Origin: Rana temporaria
Taxonomy: Eukaryota > Chordata > Amphibia > Anura > Ranidae
Assembly (NCBI RefSeq): GCF_905171775.1
Contig: NC_053499.1
Coordinates: 79,142,315 to 79,206,314 of the forward strand
Length of the DNA stretch: 64,000 nt
Direction: 5' to 3'
The notes below the pieces were generated by a model. It was given only the letters and a program-made list of their open reading frames with translations, was not told where the DNA came from and made no database searches. The position numbers and the translations under genes were made by a program. This document shows positions 32,758 through 43,854 of this stretch, one piece after another; within the stretch, counting starts at the first letter, position 1, and each line of letters opens with the position of its first letter.

Positions 32758-34636
32758 ATGGCACCTCCCAAAGTAACAAAAAAAAGGAAGGCAAACTTTG
32801 TGGCTGCGGAGATGGACATCTTAATTGCTGCACTCCAGCAACATAAAGAGCTTCTATATGGTGCCCAGCGGGCAAACACCACCGTTGCCCAAAGGAGGGC
32901 TATCTTTGAAGCCATTGCCCTGGACATCAATGCCCTGGGTAATGAAGAGCGTTCCTGGGATGACATCCAGAAAAAACTGAACGATATGAGGCGCAGGGTC
33001 CGGGATAAACTGGCTCTTATCAGAAAATATACCGGTGGCAACGGAGGTGGGCCGCGATGTAAGATCCGGCTAAATCATGAGGAGGAGCTTATTGCCCAAA
33101 CTTTCGTGCAGGAGCAGGTGGAGGGACTTGCAGGGTACGACTCCACTGTTGGGAACTTGGGGACTGGTAAGTTATTTTTGTTTCATATCTGCTGTGCATC
33201 GTGGGAGGGGGTAGAAGTGAACATATTTGTGGGTAGAAGTGAAGATGGAAGTGTTATTTTTGTTTCATATCTGCTGTGCATCATGGGAGGGGGTAGAAGT
33301 GAACATATTTGTGGGTAGAAGTGAAGATGGAAGTGTTATTTTTGTTTCATATCTGCTGTGCATCATGGGAGGGGGTAGAAGTGAACATATTTGTGGGTAG
33401 AAGTTAAGATGGAAGTGTTATTTTTGTTTCATATCTGCTGTGCATCATGGGAGGGGGTAGAAGTGAACATATTTGTGGGTAGAAGTGAAGATGGAAGTGT
33501 TATTTTTGTTTCATATCTGCTGTGCATCATGGGAGGGGGTAGAAGTGAACATATTTGTGGGTAGAAGTGAAGATGGAAATGTTATTTTTGTTTCATATCT
33601 GCTGTGCATCATGGGAGGGGGTAGAAATGAACATGTGAGCAGTGTGTTGCACCAGCAAAATATTTCGTTTTGGTGTCATCCACAGGTGGTGATGAGGAAG
33701 ATGAAGCTGGGCCGTCTTCGGCTGCGGGTCGACCCAGCCCATCCATACCAGAGCCAGGGGTCCAGTCAGGCCCCATGGACATTCTGTCTATGCTGGTCCA
33801 GGAGGAGATCCTACCGGGGCCAAGTATGGTGGAGGAAGTGGTTTTGGAGGAGGATTCCTTTTTCCTCATCCAGGAGGACTCTGGCTCCCTCCAGGAGGAT
33901 ACCACCATCCCTGGGCAACCCACCACCCCCCCCGCCCAGCACGTCGTCCCCCTCCAGGGCAAGCCCCTCCAGGACAAGCCCCTCCATTGTGGACCCCTCC
34001 CCTTCTCCCTCTGTCCGTGCCCGAGCCTCTCCTCCCAGGAAGGCTCAGTCCAAAACGAGGCATAAATCCTCCAGCCTCCGTGACGGTCTGCTGGAGGAGC
34101 AGGCCCTGCAGACCCGCCATATAGGGGCCATGGTGGGAGAGGTGCGTCGTCTGGCGGACAGCATGGCATCCACCTCCACCTCTGTGCAGCATGCCCTCAC
34201 CCTGCATGCGGACCGGGACAAACATGTCTCACAGAGCCTGGGGGAAATAAGTGGCAACTCCAAGGCCATAGTCACCTGCTTGGTGGCTCAGGAGACCACA
34301 CCCGCTTTATTAAGCAGGATGACAGCTGCGGTGGAGGCCAACACCGCTGCTGTGCAGGCCAACACCGCTGCAGTGCGGGAGGAGGGGAGAGTTACCCGCC
34401 GTCATCAGCGGGATACCACCACCCGCCAAATGAGGATGTTGGCCCAGACCAACACCATCCTCGCCCGCCTGGCCAACGCCATGGAGGGCATGCAGCCACC
34501 ACCGGCGAGGAGTGTGGAAGTAGGGGTTGATGATCCTCCCCCCCCTCAATCCCCACCCCATGCCTCCTCCGCACCACGGAGATTGAGGAGCCAGAGCCGG
34601 GGCACCCTTGGCCCAAAGAAGAAATCCAAAAAATGA
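32758..34636 (+). CDS. Harbinger-B Myb/SANT-like protein, one frame change
   Basis: Partner protein of the Harbinger transposase. Exon 1 is 32758-33166: MAPPKVTKKRKANFV, basic N-terminus, then a trihelix Myb/SANT block with RSWDDIQKKLNDMRRRV and a Gly-rich linker. The donor is G|GTAAGT at 33167. Exon 2 begins at 33686 after CCACAG (GGDEEDEAGPSS) and keeps phase. Frame 1 runs to a stop at 34065, but the conserved C-terminal part (RHIGAMVGEVRRL, VTRRHQRDTTTRQ, end KKKSKK at 34636) is in the next frame. The switch falls at the C-run at 33919-33933, so a 1-base indel or a base-call error there. The start codon choice follows Harbinger-A (MAPP). Confidence 0.78.
33168..33645 (+). repeat. ~82-bp intron minisatellite, about six copies
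   Basis: The unit contains 'ttatttttgtttcatatctg', 'ctgtgcatcatgggaggggg' and 'gaacatatttgtgggtagaa'. The array starts at the exon 1 donor and nearly fills the Myb intron. The Harbinger-A intron has one unit-like stretch only, so the array grew in this copy or lineage. The array itself stays open in one frame. Confidence 0.92.
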
Positions 34637-35011
34637 TCAGATTTCTACATTTATTTTATGGTCATAATATGATTTTTTTTATTTTTTTGGATATATGCTC
34701 AGGATATGAGTTTATTATATTTTTGATATATGCTCAGGATATGAGCTTTTATATTTATTTGTAGTCCCTACACACGGTGAGGAGTGTATACTACAGTGTG
34801 ACTGGTGTGTGAATGGGGGGGGTGGCACTCCTGCTGGAAAAGGGGTGTCACCCTCTGCCATGTGAAAGGTGTATGAATGGACAGCAACATAATTGGAGCC
34901 TTGACGCGGCGTTGCTGCTCCCTAATACCATGGGGTATTGTTGGGTCTAATCCAATTTGGGGTGCATGTGTCGGGTGTGTGCTAGGGACTACAGTGGTGT
35001 GCATACATGCA

Positions 35012-36199
35012 TTATACTTGTGACAAGATCAGGGTGTGTTTAATGTGCAAAGAGACGTTCCACAAGACCATTCCGGATTGCTCTTCCCTCAGAAGATCCG
35101 GTAGTGTTTCTTGGGGGGGGGGGGGGTTGCGTGGTTCGGGGGTAAGGTCATTTCGTAGCTCAATGTGCATGCCCCTTCTCTCAGCAAAATTGTGGAGAAT
35201 ACTACATGCCCCGACGATTTGGCACACAAAGTTGGGTGAATACAACAGGGTCCCCCCTGATTTAGCCAGACATCTGAATCGAGATTTAAGGATGCCAAAT
35301 GTGCGCTCCACCACCGCACGGGTACGTGCATGGGCTTCGTTATATCTTTCCTCTCCTGGTGTTTGAGGGTTACGAAATGGGGTCATCATGTGAGGTCCCA
35401 GGGCATATGCAGAGTCACCTGGAAGGGAAAAGACATGAGGATGTTAGTCGTGCATGTGCCCCTTGTGATGTCTGCATCATGGGGGGGGGGGCAGTCATAC
35501 CTGACACCCATGTCACTCACCAATCAGCCAGCTGTCTCCATACATGTTCTGGTCAAACTCGGTTGGGATGGGGCTGTGTCGGTAAATAAAACTGTCATGG
35601 CTTGACCCATGTTTGGCACGGACATGCCATATGAGGCCATGTGCATCCACAATCACCTGCACATTTATCGAATGCCAATGTTTCCTGTTGCAGTAGATAT
35701 GCTCGAGGAGCCGGGGGGGGCGTAGTGCCACATGGGTACAATCTATTGCACCCACAGTGCGTGGAAATCTGGCTATTGCATAAAAATCACTGATTGCCTT
35801 CTGCCGCAGGTCAGCCGTGGTTGGTTTGATAAATTGTGTGCCCATTCGTCTGAGTATTGCAGGGATCACTTGGTGCACACACCTGCTCATGCTGGATTGG
35901 GACATCCCCGCCACCACTCCACCTGTGCGCTGAAATGAGCCACTTGCCAAAAAATGAAGGGTTGCGACTACCTTCACCAGTGGCTGCACTGCCTGTCCCC
36001 GATGGGTCGGGCTGCTGATGTCATCCTGCAGGATTGTTACCAACTCAAGGATGACTTCAGGGCTGAAGCGAAACATGCGATACACCTCATTATCACTCAT
36101 CTCAAAAAGGTTGTAGCGCCCTCTGTAAATCCTCTCCCGTGCCCTCCTACGAGTCGGCTCAGTCAATAGAATATCAAGAACCATAGCTGCCCCTGGCAT
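35012..36199 (-). CDS. Harbinger-B transposase, intact after splicing
   Basis: PIF/Harbinger DDE transposase that cuts the element's ends and inserts at 3-bp targets. Exon 1 is 36199-35521 (679 nt) and exon 2 is 35418-35012 (407 nt). The donor is G|GTGAGT, the acceptor TTCCAG|GT, both phase 1; the sum is 1,086 nt, or 361 aa plus stop. Residues about 93-115 form a helix-turn-helix. D153 lies in GAIDCTHV, D185 in VDAHG and D202 in SSHDS, and E264 in VVERTFG; D153, one of the other two, and E264 are the likely triad. The C-terminal IVGACSILHNFAE matches HARBI1-like proteins. Length is normal. No stop or shift is seen. Confidence 0.93.
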
Positions 36200-38004
36200 G
36201 TTGGTGCACAGATGTGAGGTCCCGAAAATGTGGGTGCTCTGCTTGTTCAGCTCGTCTGTCTAGGTGCTGCTGAAGTTGCGCGCTCCTTCAGATGACATTT
36301 GGCCATCTTTTGCTAACTTGCCCCTGCTTTTAGCAGGAGCAAGTTTGCCCGGGGAAAAAAGCTTGCGCGCTTCCAGCGCAAGATGCGCATCACACGCGCA
36401 TGTTTCTGAATCATCGGCAGTACCTAATTTGCATATTCGCTGAGGGAATTCCATGAAGGCGCAACTTACACCCCGCGCAAAATTGCGCTATAATTGCGCA
36501 GGAGCAGCTAGGCTGCGTGCGCGGGAAAATGGCCGCATTTCAGGCTTAACTGGTTTACTGAATCAGACGCAAATTTGCATGGGAGCAAATCAGTACTTGC
36601 GCGGCGCAAATCACACTTGCTCCCGCGCAAGTGCTTCTTGAATCTGGGCCTAGGTGTTCCCTGATGCTGGATCCGGAGGACAGCTGTCAATGGGTCGGCT
36701 AAAAGAATGATCTCATATCATTTGTGACCAAGACATCTTCAAAACAACCCTCTTCTTGCAGGCGCTGTTGGATTGGTACCCAAAACTGTTTCTCTGTGAG
36801 TGGAAATTCCTCTGCCAGCGGACGCAAAAGCAGAATGCAGCATTTCTCGAAGCAAGGCCTGGAAGTGCTGCATTCTGATAGCCCTCTCTGATGGTGGTAA
36901 CATTTCCGCCATGTTTTGTTTGTACGGGGGGTCTAGGTACGTTGCCACCCAGTACTGGTCCTTGCCCTTTATGCTTTTTATATGGGGGTCCCTCTTAAAA
37001 CAACGGAGCATGAAGGCCCCCATTTGCACTAAACTGGAAGTGCTGTACTGGCCTGGCTCCTGCTCATCATCCAGAATAATGTCGTCCTCGTTCTCCTTCC
37101 CCCATCCACAGACAACACCAGGGATCCCACAAAGGTTTAAAGCATGCTCTTCTTGCTCCTGCTACTCCGCCCCAACACCATCCTCCTCTGACTCCTCTTC
37201 AGACTCCCATTGTTGACTCGTCTCAGGTGGAGTAGCCCCCCCGGGAATTCATCCAGCATTGCGACTTCCTCATCTTCCTGCTCCTCAATGGCTTGATCAA
37301 TGACGCAACGTAATGCACATTCCAGAAAGAAGGCGCAAGGTACGATGTCACTGATGACACCCTGGCTGCGACTGACCAGTTTGGTGATCTCATCAAATGG
37401 CCGCAGAAGTCTGCATGAGTCGCGCATGAGCAGCCACTGGTGCAGTGCAAAAAAACAAGCTTCCCAGAACCTGTCCTGCCGCTGAGTTCGTACAGGTAGT
37501 CGTTAACTGCACTTTTCTGCTGGAGCAGCCTATCAAGCATATACAATGTTGAGTTCCATCGTGTCGGGCAGTCACAAATAAGACGTCTGACGGGTAGGTT
37601 GTTTCGCCGCTGAATGTCAGCAAGGCGAGCCATGGCCGTGTAAGATCTTCTGAAATGGGCCGAGATTTTCCTGGCCTGCCACAAGACGTCCTGGAGCCCA
37701 GGGTATTTGGCAACGAATCGCTGCACGACCAAATTCAGGACGTGTGCCATGCATGGTACGTGTGTAATTTTGCCCTATTTCAGCATGCTCAGCAGATTGG
37801 CACCATTGTCGCACACCACTTTACCAACTGTAAAATTGAGCGGTGTTAGCCACTGATCTGCCTGTGAACGCAAAGCTGAAAGGAGTGCAGGACCAGTGTG
37901 GCGCTTGTCTTCCAGGCACAACAGACGCAGCACAGCATGGCAACGTCTCACCTGGCATGTTGAATAGGTTCTGGGGATCTTGGGCGGCGCAGTGGAAGAC
38001 AGGT

Positions 38005-38626
38005 GTAAGTGACTTACACCGTCGGATCTTAGGCTGCAATTTCAGGCCGGCCGCTAGGTGGCGCTTCCATATCTTTTACGCGTTGAATATGCTAATGAGC
38101 ATTTACACCGATTCAGAAACGAACGATCGCCCGGCGCTTTTTTTTTACGTCATTTGCGTTCGGCTTTTTCCGGCGGAAAGTTACCCCTGCTATAGGAGGG
38201 GTAAGTTCGGCGTATCCTATGTTAAGTATGGCCGTCGTTCCCGTGCCGAGTTTTGAATTTTTTACGTTGTTTGCGTAAGTCGTTCGCGAATACAGCGGGA
38301 CGTAATTTACGTTAACGTTGAAACCAATGACGTCCTTGCGACGTCATTTGGAGCAATGCACGCTGGGATATTTTACGGACGGCGCATGCGCCGTTCAACT
38401 AAAACATCAAAAACGCGGGGTCAACATAAATTTAAATAAAACATGCCCCCTACATCCCCATTTGAATTGCGCGGCCTTACGCCGCAACACATACGCTACG
38501 CCGCTCTAACTAAGGGCGCAAATTCTTTGTGAATAAAGAACTTGCGCCCAAAGTTAGAGCGGCGTAACGTATCGGAGATACGTTACGCGGGCCAGACAGA
38601 TACGCCAATGTATCTGAATCCGGCCC
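38005..38626. mobile_element. Harbinger-type MITE, left end lost
   Basis: The right end is GGGCCGGATTCAGATAC when inverted. Internal 'gttaagtatggccgtcgttccc' and 'tgacgtccttgcgacgtcat' match the MITE at 18876-19395. The left boundary is not clear; sequence at about 38005 runs directly from hAT-1. Non-coding. Confidence 0.68.
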
Positions 38627-38799
38627 ACAGTGTGTAGAGGATATATATACATCCTAGCGTTGTACATATATTTATACACTGTATAGCTTAGCTAGATCAG
38701 CTATTCCTATTGTTAGGCAGTAGATTGTGCTAGATGCAGTGCTCTAACATGTTGTATTGCCTGCATAGTGTTTAGTTTACACCTAAACATAGTACTCAG
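38627..38799 (+). other. hAT-2 leader, non-repetitive part
   Basis: AT-rich DNA between the MITE and the minisatellite. No terminus of hAT-2 could be recognised. Confidence 0.35.
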
Positions 38800-40535
38800 T
38801 GTTAGTGGACGTGTGCTATTTAATTGCACACATGCACGCAGTTGCTGTTACTGTACATGTGCTATTTGCGCATAAACCCAGTCGCTGTTAATGCACGTGG
38901 GATATTTAATTGCACATAAATGCAGTCGCTCTTACTGCACATGTGTTGTTTTTAAGCCCATAAACACAGTCGCTGTTAGTGCAGGTTTGCTGTGTTTTTG
39001 CCCATAAACGCAGTCGCTGTTAGTGCATGTTTGCTGTGTTTTTGGCCATAAATGCAGTCGCTCTTACTGCACGTTTGCTGTGTTTTTGGCCATAAACGCA
39101 GTCGATCTTACTGCACGTTTGCTGTGTTTTTGCCCATAAACGCAGTCGATCTTACTGCACGTTTGCTGTGGTTTTGCCCATAAACGCAGTCGATCTTACT
39201 GCATGTTTGCTGTGTTTTTGCCCATAAACACAGTCGATCTTACTGCGCGTTTTCTATGTTTTTGCCCAAAAACGCAGTCGATCTTACTGCACGTTTGCTG
39301 TGGTTTTGCCCATCAACGCAGTTGATCTATTGCACGTTTGCTGTGTGTTTGCCCATAAACGCAGTCGATCTTACTGCACGTTTGCTGTGTTTTTGGTCAT
39401 AAACTCAGTCGATCTTACTATACATTTGCTGTGTTTTTGCCCATAAATGCAGTCGATCTTACTGCACGTTTGCTGTGTTTTTGCCCATAAACACAGTCGA
39501 TCTTATTGCACGTTTGCAGTGTGTTTGCCCATAAACGCAGTCGATCTTACTGCACGTTTGCTGTGTTTTTTCCCATAAACACAGTCGATCTTATTGCACG
39601 TTTGCTGTGTGTTTGCCCATAAACGCAGTCGATCTTATTGCATGTTTGATGTGTGTTTGCCCATAAACGCAGTCGATCTTATTGCACGTTTGCTGTGTGT
39701 TTGCCCATAAACGCAGTCGATCTTACTGCACGTTTGCTGTGTTTTTGCCCATAAACGCAGTCGATCTTACTGCACATTTGCTGTGTTTTTGCCCATAAAC
39801 GCAGTCGATCTTACTGCACGTTTGCTGTGTTTTTGCCCATAAACACAGTCGATCTTATTGCACATTTGCTGTGTGTTTGCCCATAAACACAGTCGATCTT
39901 ACTGCACGTTTGCTGTGTTTTTGCCCATAAACGCAGTCGATCTTATTGCACATTTGCTGTGTGTTTGCCCATAAACACAGTCAATCTTATTGCACGTTTG
40001 CTGTGTGTTTGCCCATAAACGCAGTCGATCTTACTGCACGTTTGCTGTGTGTTTGCCCATAAACGCAGTCAATCTTACTGCACGTTTGCTGTGTTTTTGC
40101 CCATAAACGCAGTCGATCTTACTACACGTTTGCTGTGTTTTTGCCCATAAACACAGTCGATCTTACTGCACATTTGCTGTGGTTTTGCCCATAAACACAG
40201 TTGATCTTATTGCACGTTTGCTGTGTGTTTGCCCATAAACGCAGTCGAACTTACTGCACGTTTGCTGTGTTTTGCCCATAAAAGCAGTCGATCTTACTGC
40301 ACGTTTGCTGTGTTTTTGCCCATAAACACAGTCGATCTTACTGCACGTTTGCTGTGTTTTTGCCCATAAACGCAGTCGATCTTACTGCACGTTTGCTGTG
40401 GTTTTGCCCATAAACACAGTCGATCTTACTGCACATTTGCTGTGGTTTTGCCCATAAACGCAGTCGATCTTACTGCATGTTTGCTGTGTTTTTGCCCAAA
40501 AACGCAGTTGCTCTTACTGGACAGGTGCTGTTTAT
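38800..40535 (+). repeat. 44-bp minisatellite, ~39 copies, before hAT-2 ATG
   Basis: The unit is 'ttgcccataaacgcagtcga' followed by 'tcttactgcacgtttgctgtgttt' (44 bp). The first few units are more diverged (38800-38990). Later units are 90 percent or more alike, with higher-order alternation of GTTT/TTTT and CGC/CAC variants. The array ends about 30 bases before the hAT-2 start codon. 44 is not a multiple of 3, so no long ORF survives. Confidence 0.96.
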
Positions 40536-40565
40536 TTCTGATTTTGTCCTGTGCAGGCTATTAAA

Positions 40566-43500
40566 ATGTCTGGAAGGACAACAAAGAAAGGCAGAGAGTC
40601 ACAAGGGCAAGCAGGCTCTGCATCTAGAGGCAACGCTGGTGGTGGACACGGTGCATCCTCTTCAGGACGTGGCCATCTGACACGCTCGTCCTTCTTTTCG
40701 GGAGCTGGCCGTGTTGAGCCTCAACATGCAGAGAAATTAGTAGAGTGGGTGACCAAGCCATCCTCATCCTCCTCATCCTCTCTCACCCAGGCTGAGCTTA
40801 GTTTATCTGGCAAAGCAGCTGCCAAGGCGTCCTCTTCCCTCTGCACAATGGCATCACACAATCCTTCCCTAGTCCCACCATGTCCTCCTGAGGAGTCCCC
40901 CGAACTGTTTCAACACAGTGTTGGGTACATGCTACATGAAGATGTGCAGCGTTTTGAAGGCTCCGATGACGGAACACAGATAGAGGAAGGCATTGATGTG
41001 AGCCCAGAGAGAGCGGGAGCCCAAGATGGACAGCAATCTGGCAGTCATGTTCCCCCAGCTGCAGCATACTGCCAGGTTTTCAACAGTGATGAGGAGGGAG
41101 GGGATGATGAGGTCACTGACTCTACCTGGGTGCCTGATAGGAGAGAGGAGGAGGAGGAAGAAGAGGCACAGGCACATCTCCAAAGAGGCAGGATGCCCTC
41201 CAGGGGACAGATTAAGGGCAGCACACCAACTGCTTTACATCGCAGAGCTACGCCTGTGCAGGGCGCTGCTGCGTCTCAACTGTACTGCAAAAGTTCTTTG
41301 GGCCTTTTTTGAGACATGTGCATCAGATCGCACCATTGCTATTTGCAACATATGTCTCAAGCGTATCTCACGTGGCCAAAACATCACCCGCTTGGGCACC
41401 ACATGCTTGACCAGACATATGTCGACCTGCCATGCAGTTCATTGGCAAGCATACCAAAAAGACCCACACCAAAGAACAAAGCGGACCTCCCCTTGCCTCT
41501 CATCAACTGGGAGCTCCAACCCCACTAGACCCTCAGTCCTCTCTGAAGCCTGCACTGATAGGACTAAAGGTGTAGAAATAGGTTTGTCACAACCTAGTAG
41601 TACATGCGGGAAATCTACTGATGGTAGAACACAAATTTCCCTGCCCCAGCTGCTGCAGCGCCGGAAGAAGTACTCTCCCAGCCATCCACATGCCCAGCGG
41701 TTGAATGCTAGCTTAGCGAAATTGCTAGCACTTCAACTGCTACCTTTTCAGTTGGTAGATTCTGCCCCCTTCCGTGAGTTTGTGCAATGTGCGGTACCTC
41801 CAGTGGCAAGTACCCAAACGCCACTTTTTCTCACGGAAGGGGATTCCTGCTCTCTACGGCATGTGGAAGGCAATGTCCATGCCTCGCTGGACAGGGCGGT
41901 CAGTGGTAAGGTGCATCTTACCGCTGACTCATGGTCTAGCAGGCATGAACAGGGACATTACCTCTCTTTCACGGCGCATTGGGTGACTCTGCTGGCAGCT
42001 GGGAAGGATGCAGGGCAAGGTACAGTAGTGTTGGACGTTGTTCCGCCACCACGCCTCCAAAACACTACTACTGGTTGTGACACACCTCTCTCCTCCACCC
42101 CCTCTTATTCTTCTTCCTCTGTGGCCTCTTCCTGTGCTGATGTTGCCTCTGAACCAGCCGTGCTCCGTAGGCGTACGAGGTGCTACGCAGGAATGCAGGC
42201 CAAGAGATGCCAATGCGGTGCTAGAGCTGGTGTGCTTGGGAGACAGGAGCCACACTGGGGCAGAGGTTCTGTCATCTCTACAGGGGCAGGCTCAGAGATG
42301 GTTGACGCCATGCCAGCTTAAGCCAGGAATGGTGGTTAGCGATAATGGCACCAACCTCCTCTCTGCCCTGCGACAGGGAAAACTGACCCATGTGCCCTGT
42401 TTTGCTCATGTTCTCAATTTGGTGGTGCAGCGGTTCTTGGGCAGGTACCCGGGCTTACAGGATGTCCTAAAGCAGGCCAGGAATGTCTGTGTGCATTTCC
42501 GAAGGTCATACAATGCCACTGCTCGGCTGACAGACCTTCAAAGGGAATACAACTTGCCCAAGAACCGCCTAATCTGTGACATGCCCACCAGATGGAACTC
42601 TACATTGGCCATGCTGCAGTGGCTGCACACACAGCAGAGGGCCATCAATGAGTACCTGTGCCAATATGGCAGCAGAACTGGGTCAGGGGAGCTTGTTTTT
42701 TTCCCCACGCCAGTGGGCCTTGATCAGGGATGCATGCACTGTCCTGTCACCATTTGAGGAGGCCACGAGGATGGTGAGCAGTGACAGTGCATGCATCAGT
42801 TAGACTGTCCCTCTTATTCACCTGTTGGAGCACACGCTACGTGGAATAATGGACAGGGCCCTTGAGGCAGAACAGAGGGAGGAAGAGGAGGACTTCCTTA
42901 CCTCTCAAGGCCCCCTTTATCCAGACAGTGGTCCTGCATGCCCGCCTAGCACACAGGAAGAGGACGAGGAGGAGGAGGAGGAGGATTGTATCAGCAGCAT
43001 GGAGGTGGAGCCTAGCACTCAGCATCAGCAGCAGCAGTCTTCAGGGAATCACTTACAGTCCCAAGGAACCCATGGACTTTTACGTGGCTGGGATGAGGTG
43101 GCTGCGGTTCCTGTCGTCCTCAGTGACCCAGAGGACTGTGCACCAAATGCCTCAGCAAAACTATGCTGCATGGCCTCCCTGATCCTGCAAAGCCTGCGTA
43201 ATGATCCTAATGTGCGTGGTATCAAGGAGAGGAATAATTACTGGCTAGCAACTCTCCTTGATCCACGTTACAAGAGTAAGGTTGTGGAGCTTATCTTGCC
43301 GTCGCAGAGGGAGCAGAAGATGAAACATCTTTGGGAGGCCTTGCAGAAGGCTCTGTGCAACGCGTTCCCAGTACCTGGGGGATTACCAAATCCTGTTCCT
43401 GGACAACGTGTTGCTGAGGCTTCGGTGAGTCACAGAAGGAGCGGTGGAGAAGGTGGCCGTCTGACCGATGCGTTCAGACAATTTTTTAGTCCGCAGCCCC

Positions 43501-43847
43501 AAGGTATGACCGGTTCCAGCAACCATCGCCAGCGTTTGGTTTACATGGTGCGTGAATACCTAGGGGCAAGATCAGACTTAGACACCTTCCCCACCGAAAA
43601 TCCTCTGGCATACTGGGTCTTGAGGATGGATCACTGGCCAGAGCTTGCACAGTACGCAATTGAGCTTCTGGCTTGCCCTGCATCCAGTGTTCTTTCAGAA
43701 CGCACATTCAGTGCTGCTGGAGGCTTTGTGACCGATCACAGGGTGCGCCTCTCCACTGACTCTGTTGATCGACTGACCTTCATAAAAATTTATCAGGCTT
43801 GGATCAACACCAGCTACCAAGCACCTGATGCAGATGTAACTAAATAA
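40566..43847 (+). pseudogene. hAT-2 transposase, lightly broken
   Basis: hAT-superfamily transposase. The start is ATG 40566 (MSGRTTKKGRESQ). Order: Ser/Gly-rich and acidic N-terminus to 41280; BED zinc finger (AICNICLKRISRGQ..TCLTRHMSTCH) at about 41335-41440; first Asp in HLTADSWSS near 41925; second Asp in VVSDNGTN near 42335; MPTRWNST; Glu region LLEHTLRG near 42830; C-terminal dimerisation domain LSERTFSAAGG near 43695; stop 43847. Three frame shifts (about 41270, 42160, 42700) and one TAG at 42801 break it. About 1,090 codons in all, long for hAT because of the N-terminal and acidic stretches. Confidence 0.88.
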
Positions 43848-43854
43848 TTTTTTT

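Larger units (their letters stand above)
32356..36650. mobile_element. Harbinger-B, nearly intact PIF/Harbinger transposon
   Basis: TSD TAG at 32353-32355 and 36651-36653; it splits the hAT-1 transposase codons precisely. Ends are GGCCCAGATTCAGGTAG and, inverted, GGCCCAGATTCAAGAAG. Length is 4,295 bp. Genes converge: Myb/SANT (+, 32758-34636) and transposase (-, 36199-35012). The ends are GC-rich with many CGC motifs. No nested insertion is present. This is the best-preserved transposon in the window. Confidence 0.94.
32056..37985 (-). pseudogene. hAT-1 transposase, broken and split
   Basis: hAT-superfamily transposase read from about 37985 down to 36654, then 32355 to 32056, with Harbinger-B between. 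The visible start is the second catalytic Asp region (VVCDNGANLL), then MAHVLNLVVQRFVAKYPGLQ, CPTRWNSTLYML and the ECALRC stretch. The last part, 32355-32056, is the hAT dimerisation domain (LDLWPELAQFAMELLACPSS, LSERTFSTAGG). The BED finger and first Asp are missing. Defects: a stop in the LLSMLK-GKITH region, frame shifts near 37430 and 37140, and the insertion. It is related to hAT-2 but distinct. Confidence 0.85.
18577..37990 (-). mobile_element. hAT-1 element, split by two Harbingers
   Basis: The low-coordinate end appears at 18577 (TAGTGATGG), inside a piggyBac fragment. Its tail is a tandem array that continues on the far side of Harbinger-A (31705-32055), then the transposase pseudogene on the minus strand (32056-37985, cut by Harbinger-B). 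The other terminus was not found; a MITE begins at about 38000. Without nested insertions the element would be about 3.4 kb. The claim that the 18577 end and the transposase are one element rests on the shared array on both sides of Harbinger-A. Confidence 0.6.

Noticed and set aside
18577..38000. A host gene hidden among the repeats
   Set aside because: Every ORF above background was assigned to hAT, Harbinger, the LTR element or PLE; no exon set with non-transposon homology was seen.
38800..40535. CRISPR-like array
   Set aside because: Regular 44-bp units but no unique spacers, no cas genes, and a eukaryotic transposon setting. It is a minisatellite.
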